From assembly GCA_016290325.1 (NCBI GenBank), contig JAEETL010000020.1, forward strand, positions 1-49,107: 49,107 bases of DNA, written 5' to 3'. Numbering within the stretch: position 1 is the stretch's first letter; every line of letters starts with the position of its first letter. Below, one piece after another: positions 1 through 6,542 of the stretch. The translations under genes were made by a program, and so were the position numbers. Source of the DNA: Muribaculaceae bacterium (GTDB taxonomy: Bacteria; Bacteroidota; Bacteroidia; Bacteroidales; Muribaculaceae). The notes beneath the pieces are model-generated. The model was given only the letters and a program-made list of their open reading frames with translations. It was not told the origin of the DNA and ran no database searches.

Positions 1-241
1 TCTCCTGTCTGAAATCTGCAATAGCTGAATTGATCTCACTAGCTGTGAATGTCATTTTACGAACATTGTGAGTTGTTCCTTTCTTAGCCTTCTGGGCATC
101 GCTATCCCATTTAGCCTCTTCGGCATACAACCCTGTTATAAATGTTACCTCGCTTTGTTTGGAGTTCCACCTCACACGAACAGCAACCTTTCCAGTGTCC
201 TTCTTGATAAATGCTCGTATTGAATACTTGATCCTTATCAT
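1..241 (-). CDS. Tyrosine-type site-specific integrase, N-terminal fragment (cut by window edge)
   Basis: Reading the minus strand from an ATG at 241 gives 80 codons without a stop to the left edge, beginning MIRIKYSIRAFIKKDTGKVA. The start looks like the N-terminal arm-binding domain of Bacteroidales tyrosine recombinases: a beta-rich segment with VRVRW, then TFITGLYAEEAKWD, and a helix leading to the SAM-like core-binding domain. The catalytic domain with the R-H-R-Y residues would lie outside the window, so activity cannot be judged. Such integrases move conjugative transposons, integrative elements and prophages, and are usually at the element's end. The protein identity is inferred from its N-terminal pattern only. 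Confidence 0.8.
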   Translation of the reverse strand, partial: MIRIKYSIRAFIKKDTGKVAVRVRWNSKQSEVTFITGLYAEEAKWDSDAQKAKKGTTHNVRKMTFTASEINSAIADFRQE

Positions 242-480
242 ACAATTACGATGTGTTTAAAAAATAAATTGTACTTTTGTGCTGTAAATACTGATAATAA
301 CATGGCATGAGCCGCGTTAGCTGTGCAAAATTAGACATCCATATTTACATCCACAAGAGGTCCCCCCTTTTGTAAGATTGCTTAAGATTAAGTTAGACAA
401 TTTGATATTTTGAGAGTTGTAATTGTCTGAAATTTAACTATTTATTATGTTGGACAGTTTCACATGGTATTATATCTAAC
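242..480. other. Non-coding region upstream of the integrase
   Basis: No convincing ORF is present. AGACAATT at 395-402 and AATTGTCT at 421-428 form an inverted repeat with an 18-base spacer, and TTAGACA occurs at 341-347 and 393-399. Such sites could be integrase or excisionase binding sites, but this is a guess from position. A minus-strand TAATTTTG box at 336-343 and a plus-strand TACTTTTG box at 272-279 fit the -7 consensus without good -33 partners. Confidence 0.4.
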
Positions 481-481
481 G

Positions 482-682
482 TCTTGTCCTCTCCGCCAAG
501 CCGAGAAACGGTTGTGACATCAGTCGCAATCGTTTTTTTGTTTGCACCCATGCAAGCTTGCTTGCAGATGGGTGCCAGCAAAGAAAACGATTAAGCGCCC
601 TAATAGGGCGCGGTTTCTCGGCTTGGCAGCGCCCCCGCGGGAGCGCAAAGATGGGCGAGCGAACGCGAGCCAATCTTGTCCT
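482..682. repeat. Nested inverted-repeat element flanked by 9-base direct repeats
   Basis: GCCAAGCCGAGAAAC at 495-509 pairs exactly with GTTTCTCGGCTTGGC at 613-627. Inside are three further nested pairings: AATCGTTTT 528-536 with AAAACGATT 584-592, GCACCCA 544-550 with TGGGTGC 569-575, and TGCAAG 551-556 with CTTGCA 561-566. A side hairpin lies at 595-611 (GCGCCC/GGGCGC), and another at 629-646. The 9-mer TCTTGTCCT occurs at 482-490 and again at 674-682, bracketing the structure. It could be a small non-autonomous mobile element, a structured RNA or a recombination site; the sequence alone does not decide. The reading frames through it on both strands look like by-products of the GC-rich palindromes. 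Confidence 0.65.
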
Positions 683-835
683 TAGTGGCTCCGAGTTTAC
701 TCGAGCGTACCCTTATACAAAAACCAACAGGCCGAACACAGATCAAAGGATGTCACCTGAACAGAGAATCATCAATTGGTGCAGGAGATAGATTATTGAA
801 ACACATCAATGCTATAGGCCGTTTTTAAACAAAAT

Positions 836-865
836 CTGCCGCATCCCAGCCCAGGGATACGGCAG
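836..865 (-). terminator. Rho-independent terminator of the HU gene
   Basis: CTGCCG(C)ATCCC at 836-847 pairs with GGGAT(A)CGGCAG at 854-865 around a 6-base loop. On the minus strand it is followed by ATTTTGTTTAAAAAC. It lies 55 bases past the HU stop codon. A second short hairpin, TCAAGGA/TCCTTGA at 881-901, lies between it and the stop. Confidence 0.75.
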
Positions 866-920
866 ACATTAATTCATCCGTCAAGGATAGAATGTCCTTG
901 ATCGTTTAGCAAGCAATTTA

Positions 921-1196
921 TTATTTGTTAACCTTCTCGGCCAGTTCTGCTCCAGCTTTGAACTTAACGACTTTCTTTGCGGGGATTGTGATCTTAGCCT
1001 TGGTAGCGGGGTTGATGCCCTCGCGAGCATCCTTCTTAACTACCTGGAAGGTGCCAAATCCGATAAGGGCAACCTTCTTGCCGTCCTTCAGAGCGCAACC
1101 CATTGAGCAAAGCATAGCTTCGAGAGCAGCCTTAGCCTGTACCTTGGTGAGATTAGCCTTTTCGGCAATTGCTTGAATTAATTCAGTCTTGTTCAT
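921..1196 (-). CDS. HU family DNA-binding protein
   Basis: A 91-residue protein with the standard HU/IHF length and layout: an N-terminal helical pair (MNKTELIQAIAEKANLTKVQ), the central IGFGTFQVVKK turn, a beta arm with the INPATKAKITIPA region that inserts into the DNA minor groove, and the C-terminal VVKFKAGAELAEKVN helix. HU proteins bend and compact DNA as dimers and take part in replication, recombination and transcription. The gene stands alone with its own promoter at 1256-1286 and a terminator at 836-865. Many Bacteroidales carry several HU paralogs, so this may be either a housekeeping or an accessory copy. It is adjacent to an integrase fragment, but its canonical sequence gives no sign that it belongs to the element. 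Confidence 0.95.
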   Translation of the reverse strand: MNKTELIQAIAEKANLTKVQAKAALEAMLCSMGCALKDGKKVALIGFGTFQVVKKDAREGINPATKAKITIPAKKVVKFKAGAELAEKVNK

Positions 1197-1255
1197 AGTG
1201 TAAAATTTTTAAAAAAATAAGTTATGTGAATAAAATAAATTTTAATTTCTTTGCG

Positions 1256-1286
1256 CAAATATAAGTAAAACAACATTTTCAGCAAA
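1256..1286 (-). promoter_or_regulatory. HU promoter (Bacteroidota type)
   Basis: On the minus strand, TTTG at 1286-1283 is followed after 19 bases by TATATTTG at 1263-1256, a full match to the Bacteroidota -33/-7 pattern. This implies a leader of roughly 50 AT-rich bases before the ATG at 1196. Confidence 0.75.
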
Positions 1287-1378
1287 AAAAAAGCAAAAAA
1301 AAGTGCTCATTTTCAAGAAAAAATGACTGAATGTGGCTTTTTTACGTGTAAAATCGCTTATTATAGGGAGTTTTTCGT

Positions 1379-1386
1379 TATTTTTG
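1379..1386 (+). promoter_or_regulatory. -7 box for the rhomboid operon
   Basis: TATTTTTG fits TAnnTTTG and lies 33 bases before the ATG at 1420. I see no clear -33 element at the expected spacing. Confidence 0.5.
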
Positions 1387-1419
1387 TGCGGTAATTCAAG
1401 ATGACAATTATTATCGCTT

Positions 1420-2178
1420 ATGCAATACGGAAACCGCTCCTTTTGGGCTTCTATATCTCCCGTCACTAGACACTTGCTGGTGATTAATGTAATCATGTGG
1501 TTGGCAACCATTGTGTTCCAGCGTATAGGTTTGATAGATTTAAATCGTTGGTTGGGTTTGCACTTTTGGCAAGGGAGCCATTTTAATGTTGGGCAACTGA
1601 TCTCCTACATGTTCATGCATGACACGAGCAACTTCTGGCATATTTTCGTGAACATGTTCATGTTGTGGATGTTTGGTAGCATGTTGGAGCGTGTGTTAGG
1701 CTCCAAACGCTACTTGTTCTATTACATCACTTGCGGTATCGGTGCAGCCCTTATTCAAGAGCTGGTTTGGCAACTCTCCTGGCAGAACATGTTGTTTGCC
1801 AATTATGCCGGCCCTGCAGCTACCAGTGCAGCCGATGTCATCGCCGCCATCAATTCGGGAGCAGCGCCGTTCACGATGGATGACTTCTTCAATAGCCTCT
1901 TAACCGTTGGCGCCTCGGGTGCTGTTTTTGGACTATTGGTGGCATTCGGCATGTTGTTCCCCAACTTGCCCATGTACATCATTCCCTTCCCGTTCCCCAT
2001 CAAGGCCAAGTGGATGGTGATTGGCTATGGCGTGCTCGAATTGTTCTTAGGCGTTTCACACATGAGCCCTGGTGTTGCACATTATGCCCACCTGGGTGGC
2101 ATGATAGCTGGTGTCATATTGATATTGTACTGGAAACATAACGGAACGCTCACGCGCGGTGGCAATGGGTTTTATTGA
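1420..2178 (+). CDS. Rhomboid family intramembrane serine protease (first of pair)
   Basis: A 252-residue polytopic membrane protein. The catalytic serine is in GASGAVFG (Ser about 166) and the catalytic histidine in AHYAHLGGM (His about 224), both inside hydrophobic helices. An upstream transmembrane HxxxN pattern (HIFVNMFMLW) supplies the usual oxyanion-stabilising residues. A 40-residue insertion rich in Ala (about 128-155) separates the N-terminal helices from the serine helix. Rhomboids cleave transmembrane substrates within the bilayer; the substrate here is unknown. The gene begins an operon: its stop overlaps the next rhomboid gene by 14 bases. The overlap suggests translational coupling and possibly a shared substrate or complex. 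Confidence 0.92.
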   Translation: MQYGNRSFWASISPVTRHLLVINVIMWLATIVFQRIGLIDLNRWLGLHFWQGSHFNVGQLISYMFMHDTSNFWHIFVNMFMLWMFGSMLERVLGSKRYLFYYITCGIGAALIQELVWQLSWQNMLFANYAGPAATSAADVIAAINSGAAPFTMDDFFNSLLTVGASGAVFGLLVAFGMLFPNLPMYIIPFPFPIKAKWMVIGYGVLELFLGVSHMSPGVAHYAHLGGMIAGVILILYWKHNGTLTRGGNGFY

Positions 2179-3073
2179 TGACATAAAGCGCAGCTACAGT
2201 CAAGGCTCGATGTTGCTGAAGCTCATCTTCATCAACATCGGTGTTTTTGTGGTCTTGCATGTATTGGCGTTGGGCTCCCTGCTCATGAATGCCGGTGACG
2301 GCATCCTGCAGTGGGTGGAACTTCCCAGTGACTTGGGGATGTTGCTTCACCGCCCGTGGACGTTGATTACCTATATGTTTGCCCACTATGGTTTCCTCCA
2401 TATCCTGTTCAACATGCTGTGGCTCTATTGGCTGGGCCGCATTTTTATGGAATACTTTTCTCCCAAGCAGTTGACGGGCGTTTACCTGTTGGGAGGCCTG
2501 GGGGGTGCGTTGTTGTTCCTGATCGCCTATAACACCTTGCCTTATTTTAGAGCCTTGCCTGAACAGGCTTTTCTGAAAGGCGCCTCGGCATCGGTGATTG
2601 CGATTGTGGTTGCCACAGCGGTCTATGCGCCAGATTACAGGATTGGCCTGTTGTTCCTGGGCGAGGTTCCCCTCAAGTGGGTGGCCCTTGTCACCGTGGC
2701 TATCGCTGTATTGGGACTTGATGCTGGCAATGTAGGGGGCAATATCGCCCACATTGGTGGCGCTATCGTGGGTGCATGGTTCGGCTTGCGCATCAAGCGT
2801 GGCCGTGATATTACTCGACCGTTGAATACTGCCATCGACTCGGTGGTGGGCTTGTTTAACGGTCGTTCGTGGAAACTGCCCAAATTTGAGAAAAAAGCGG
2901 GCTCTAAACACAATCAGCAGCAAGCTCAACAACGTCCTAACCGCCCCGCCGATGAGGTGAGCGAGGACGAGTTGGATAAGATATTAGGAAAAATCAAGGT
3001 CGCCGGTTATGACGCTTTAACTGATGAAGAGAAGGACAAATTGTTCAAGGCTTCGAGGCGGCGATCGGTCTAA
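2165..3073 (+). CDS. Rhomboid family protein with C-terminal DUF6576-like tail (second of pair)
   Basis: This is a second rhomboid fold, about 302 residues from the ATG at 2165; a GTG at 2159 is the alternative start. It has the HxxxN pattern in LHILFNMLWLYWLG, a serine in GASAS (Ser about 141) and a histidine in NIAHIGGA (His about 196). The usual GxSG becomes GASA. Residues about 240-302 form a cytosolic tail with a Lys/Gln-rich linker and a short helical module (SEDELDKILGKI, then ALTDEEKDKLF) of the kind found at the end of Bacteroidota rhomboids. The gene overlaps its paralog and is 19 bases upstream of the EEP gene. Activity is likely but less certain than for the first copy because of the altered serine motif. 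Confidence 0.88.
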   Translation: MGFIDDIKRSYSQGSMLLKLIFINIGVFVVLHVLALGSLLMNAGDGILQWVELPSDLGMLLHRPWTLITYMFAHYGFLHILFNMLWLYWLGRIFMEYFSPKQLTGVYLLGGLGGALLFLIAYNTLPYFRALPEQAFLKGASASVIAIVVATAVYAPDYRIGLLFLGEVPLKWVALVTVAIAVLGLDAGNVGGNIAHIGGAIVGAWFGLRIKRGRDITRPLNTAIDSVVGLFNGRSWKLPKFEKKAGSKHNQQQAQQRPNRPADEVSEDELDKILGKIKVAGYDALTDEEKDKLFKASRRRSV

Positions 3074-3092
3074 TACATTAATATAACTAAGC

Positions 3093-4223
3093 ATGACAAA
3101 CTACAGAAATAGAAGGATAAAACCTATCAACAGAACGTTTGAAGTGGTGGTTGCGGTACTGGCGGTATTGCTGGTGTGCTGTGCCTATGCCGGTGCGATT
3201 GACCCACAACGTTTCATCCTTGCTCCGTTCCTTGGGTTGGCATTCATGCCCATACTTGTGCTTTTGGCATTGGCATTGATTTGTGCCTTGATTTGGCGGC
3301 GATGGATAGCGGTGGCGGTTGTGATCGTCTCATTGATGGCGACAGCGCCAATCATCAAGCTGTTTATGCCCTTAAATAGTTCTGACGAAGCCCCGCCCGT
3401 ACCTGCCGATCCTACCATGATACTTAAGGTGATGACCTATAATGTGTTGTCATTTAACTATAATGAACCCAACTTGAGCGCCGAGCCATCGGCCACGATG
3501 CGGCTCATCCTTGATGCAAATCCCGATGTGGTACTCTTGCAGGAGGGAACTCCTGGAGGTGTGGAGTTTGAGGGAATCACGTCGATTGTGCCCTATTTGG
3601 GCGAGATCAAAAAGAAATATCCTTACTGCTACTATGGCAACGAGGGGTTGAACCTCATGTCAAAGTATCCGTTCACAACCCAGCTGTTGGGCATGCCTCA
3701 GCATGAGCGCTCACCGTTGGGATACAACCGCAATGGCTTGTCCTATCTCGCGCGCGCTTTTGACCTGCAGTTGCCCAGCGGCAAGCAGATAAGGCTTGTG
3801 GACTTCCGTCTGCAGTCCTATCACTTGAGTTTTGGTAAGAACCAGGTTGTGCGCGTGTCACCCGATGTCAAGCCCTCGCGGTTGGAACGCATGCGCCGCT
3901 CCTTTGCATTGCGTGATGAGAACGCGACTGCCTTGCGTAAGGTCATTGACGATTCTCCCGCCAATCTTATCGTGTGCGGCGACATGAACGACATCACGGC
4001 ATCCCATGTTTACCGCGTGATCTGTGGGAATGACCTGAAAGATGCGTGGGCCGAGGCTGGTAATGGTTATGCTTACACCTACAACCGCTTCGGGTTGTGC
4101 TATCGCATTGACCATATCCTGTATCGTGGTGCTATCCGCGCCATCGATGCCGAGCGCCTGAAAGGCGGTAGCAGTGACCATTACCCGATGATGGTGACAT
4201 TTGACATGGATATCAATATGTGA
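3093..4223 (+). CDS. Endonuclease/exonuclease/phosphatase family membrane protein
   Basis: A 376-residue protein with two or three N-terminal membrane helices (about 16-95) and an EEP (DNase I-like) domain from about 110 to the end. Visible family signatures are MTYNVLSFN, PDVVLLQEG (metal-binding Glu), VDFRLQSYH, VCGDMND (catalytic Asp/Asn) and the final GSSDHYPMMVTF (catalytic Asp-His pair). Members of this superfamily cleave phosphodiester or phosphate bonds in nucleic acids, lipids or inositides. Membrane anchoring with the catalytic domain probably outside the cytoplasm is common in Bacteroidota. It is probably the third gene of the rhomboid operon. The substrate cannot be read from the sequence. 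Confidence 0.9.
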   Translation: MTNYRNRRIKPINRTFEVVVAVLAVLLVCCAYAGAIDPQRFILAPFLGLAFMPILVLLALALICALIWRRWIAVAVVIVSLMATAPIIKLFMPLNSSDEAPPVPADPTMILKVMTYNVLSFNYNEPNLSAEPSATMRLILDANPDVVLLQEGTPGGVEFEGITSIVPYLGEIKKKYPYCYYGNEGLNLMSKYPFTTQLLGMPQHERSPLGYNRNGLSYLARAFDLQLPSGKQIRLVDFRLQSYHLSFGKNQVVRVSPDVKPSRLERMRRSFALRDENATALRKVIDDSPANLIVCGDMNDITASHVYRVICGNDLKDAWAEAGNGYAYTYNRFGLCYRIDHILYRGAIRAIDAERLKGGSSDHYPMMVTFDMDINM

Positions 4224-4265
4224 AACAAGTGAAATAAATTACCTAATTATAATTGTTTTATTAAT

Positions 4266-6389
4266 ATGAAGAAAGTTTTATTTACTGTATTCGCTTTGGC
4301 GGCTCTCGTTCTGGTGAGCTGCAGCGACAAGAAATCAAACGAGAACAATCCTTTTATGATGGATTATGCCAATGAGTACGGCATTCCGCCGTTTGACAAA
4401 ATCACCTATGCTGACTATGAGCCCGCCGTTGAAGCAGGTATCGCAGAGCAGAACGCCGAGATTGATTCAATTATCAAGAACACGGCCGAGCCCAACTTCG
4501 AGAACACTATTTTGGCTCTGGATAATAGCGGCCGCACCCTCAGCAAGGTATCTGCACTGTTGTATGCCTTGAGCGAGAGTGACAACACCAAGGAGATGCA
4601 GAAGCTCACCGAGACCCTGATGCCCAAGCTGACCGCTCAGAGCGATGCCATGTTCATGAATGACAGCTTGTTCGCTAAGGTGAAGGCTGCCTATGAGAAC
4701 GCCGACAAGACGGGTATGGATCCCATTCAGAAGCGTCTCGCCGAGAAGTACTACAAGAGGTTCGTTCGCAACGGTGCCCTCCTGACTGCTGCTCAGAAGG
4801 ACTCTCTCAAGGAAATCAACCGCAAACTGGGTGAATTCAACCTCAAGTTTGGCAACAACATTCAGCATGATTTGAGCGAATGTGTCTTCTTTGTTGACAA
4901 CAAGGACGAACTCGCTGGCCTTCCCGAGACCATCATCGAGAACGCTGCTAAGCTTGCTGAAGAGAAAGGCAAGAAGGGCCAGTGGGCATTCAATGCCATC
5001 GCTGCCACCCGCCTTCCCGTGCTGACCTATGCCGACAGCCGCGACCTGCGCCGCAAGATGTATGAGACTTACACCACTACTGCCAGCCATGGCGATGAGT
5101 GGGATAACAGCGAGAACATCCGCAACATCCTGCTCCTGCGTCAACAGAAGGCTAACCTGCTCGGTTTCAACACCTATGCCGACTATGCCACCGATCCTTA
5201 TATGGCTAAGACTCCCAAGGCTGCCGAGGATCTGCTGATGTCGCTCTGGCGTCCTGCCATCAAGAAGGTCGATGAGGAGGTTGCCGATATGCAGAAGTAT
5301 GCTGCTGCTCATGGCGACACTGCTCAAATCGAGGCTTGTGACTATTACTACTATGCCGAGAAGGTGAAGAAAGAGAAATTCAACTTCAGTGAGGATGACG
5401 TTCGTCCCTATTTCGCTCTCGACAGCGTGGTAAAGAACGGTATCTTCTTCGCCGCCAACAAACTCTACGGCCTCACCTTTGAGGAGATGCCCGATGCACC
5501 CAAGTACAACCCTGAGGTTAAGGTGTATGACGTGAAGGATGCCGAGGGCAAGCACCTGGCCGTCTTCATGACCGACTACCTGCCCCGTCCCGTCAAGAGC
5601 CCCGGCGCATGGATGAATGCCATGCAGGAGGCCTACAACTATGGTGGTGAGAACGTGCGTCCCATTATTTACAATGTGGGTAACATGGCACTGCCCTCAG
5701 GCGACACCCCCTCGCTGCTCACTTGGGATGATGTGCAGACCGTCTTCCACGAGTTTGGTCATGCCCTCCACGGCATGCTGACCCGCGTGCAGTATCGTGG
5801 CCTGGCCGGTACCAACACCGACCGTGACCTGGTTGAGATGCCCTCACAGATCAACGAGCACTGGGCATTTGAGCCTGAGGTGCTGAAGAACTACGCTCGT
5901 CACTACAAGACTGGTGAGGTAATCCCTGACAGCCTCGTGAAGAAGCTCAACGAGAGCGCCCAGTTCAACATGGGCTTCATGACCACCGAGCTGGTGGGTG
6001 CTGCTCTCTTGGATATGTACTGGCACAAGAAGGCCTGGACTGCTGAGGAGGTGAAGAAAATCGACGTTAAGGCCTTTGAGCAGGATGTGAAGAACCAGCT
6101 CAACATGCCCGCACTCGTCGAGTTCCGCTATCGCAGCCCCTACTTCAAGCATGTCTTTGCTAGTGATGAGTATGCTTGCGGTTACTACACCTACCTTTGG
6201 TCACAGGTACTCGAGGCTGACGGCTACCTCGCATTCGAGAAAGCTGGTTGCTTCGACAAGGCTACTGCCGACAAGTATCGCGCCTTGCTCGAGGCTGGTG
6301 ACACCGAGGATCCCATGGTGCTCTACAAGAAGTTCCGTGGCCAGGAGCCCACGGCCGACGCCCTGCTGCGCAACCGTGGCCTGAAGTGA
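4266..6389 (+). CDS. dcp: M3 family zinc metallopeptidase lipoprotein (peptidyl-dipeptidase Dcp type)
   Basis: A 707-residue protein of normal length for Dcp/oligopeptidase A. The first 20 residues are a lipoprotein signal (MKKVLFTVFALAALVLVSC, lipobox LVSC), so it should be anchored in the cell envelope. The zinc site HEFGH lies at about 495-499, with the third ligand downstream in the DLVEMPSQINEHWAFE segment typical of M3. C-terminal motifs include RYRSPYFKHVFAS and YACGYYTYLWSQ, which form the substrate channel. The enzyme removes dipeptides from peptide C-termini and would help in peptide use. Codon use is strongly biased, suggesting high expression. It follows the EEP gene by 42 bases. 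Confidence 0.95.
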   Translation: MKKVLFTVFALAALVLVSCSDKKSNENNPFMMDYANEYGIPPFDKITYADYEPAVEAGIAEQNAEIDSIIKNTAEPNFENTILALDNSGRTLSKVSALLYALSESDNTKEMQKLTETLMPKLTAQSDAMFMNDSLFAKVKAAYENADKTGMDPIQKRLAEKYYKRFVRNGALLTAAQKDSLKEINRKLGEFNLKFGNNIQHDLSECVFFVDNKDELAGLPETIIENAAKLAEEKGKKGQWAFNAIAATRLPVLTYADSRDLRRKMYETYTTTASHGDEWDNSENIRNILLLRQQKANLLGFNTYADYATDPYMAKTPKAAEDLLMSLWRPAIKKVDEEVADMQKYAAAHGDTAQIEACDYYYYAEKVKKEKFNFSEDDVRPYFALDSVVKNGIFFAANKLYGLTFEEMPDAPKYNPEVKVYDVKDAEGKHLAVFMTDYLPRPVKSPGAWMNAMQEAYNYGGENVRPIIYNVGNMALPSGDTPSLLTWDDVQTVFHEFGHALHGMLTRVQYRGLAGTNTDRDLVEMPSQINEHWAFEPEVLKNYARHYKTGEVIPDSLVKKLNESAQFNMGFMTTELVGAALLDMYWHKKAWTAEEVKKIDVKAFEQDVKNQLNMPALVEFRYRSPYFKHVFASDEYACGYYTYLWSQVLEADGYLAFEKAGCFDKATADKYRALLEAGDTEDPMVLYKKFRGQEPTADALLRNRGLK

Positions 6390-6418
6390 TCTCTATTTGG
6401 GCTCAAGCCCAAACAGAA

Positions 6419-6446
6419 AGTTTAGAGTTTAAAGTTTAGGGTTTAG
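6419..6446. repeat. Degenerate heptamer tandem repeat
   Basis: Four period-7 units are visible: AGTTTAG, AGTTTAA, AGTTTAG, GGTTTAG. They begin 30 bases after the peptidase stop. A small TTTGGGCT/AGCCCAAA hairpin at 6396-6413 lies between the stop and the repeat. Similar short-period repeats occur at five other 3' ends in the window. Confidence 0.7.
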
Positions 6447-6470
6447 AGAAACCCAACTCCCTCAATAATT

Positions 6471-6507
6471 TATCGGGACTTTGCCCACTTGCGGCAAGGT
6501 CCCGATA
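6471..6507 (+). terminator. Hairpin between convergent genes (likely bidirectional terminator)
   Basis: TATCGGGAC(T)TTGCC at 6471-6485 pairs with GGCAA(G)GTCCCGATA at 6493-6507. It lies between the convergent peptidase and P-type ATPase genes. A following T-rich stretch (ATGTTTTAG) favours the plus-strand direction. Confidence 0.7.
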
Positions 6508-6518
6508 ATGTTTTAGAT

Positions 6519-6542
6519 CTTAGCGTCTTTGCACCTTAGCGT
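6519..6542. repeat. Degenerate octamer tandem repeat over a stop codon
   Basis: Three period-8 units occur: CTTAGCGT, CTTTGCAC, CTTAGCGT. The TAA stop of the minus-strand ATPase gene (6538-6536) lies inside the last unit. The same octamers are found at the murU stop, 13885-13900. Confidence 0.75.

Noticed and set aside
476..791. Two short reading frames on opposite strands (476-673 minus, 558-791 plus) through the palindromic region
   Set aside because: Their composition follows the GC-rich inverted repeats; they are out of keeping with neighbouring genes and have no promoter or family features.
4467..5555. Minus-strand frame opposite the M3 peptidase
   Set aside because: Overlaps a certain gene with strong codon bias; contains no recognisable family.
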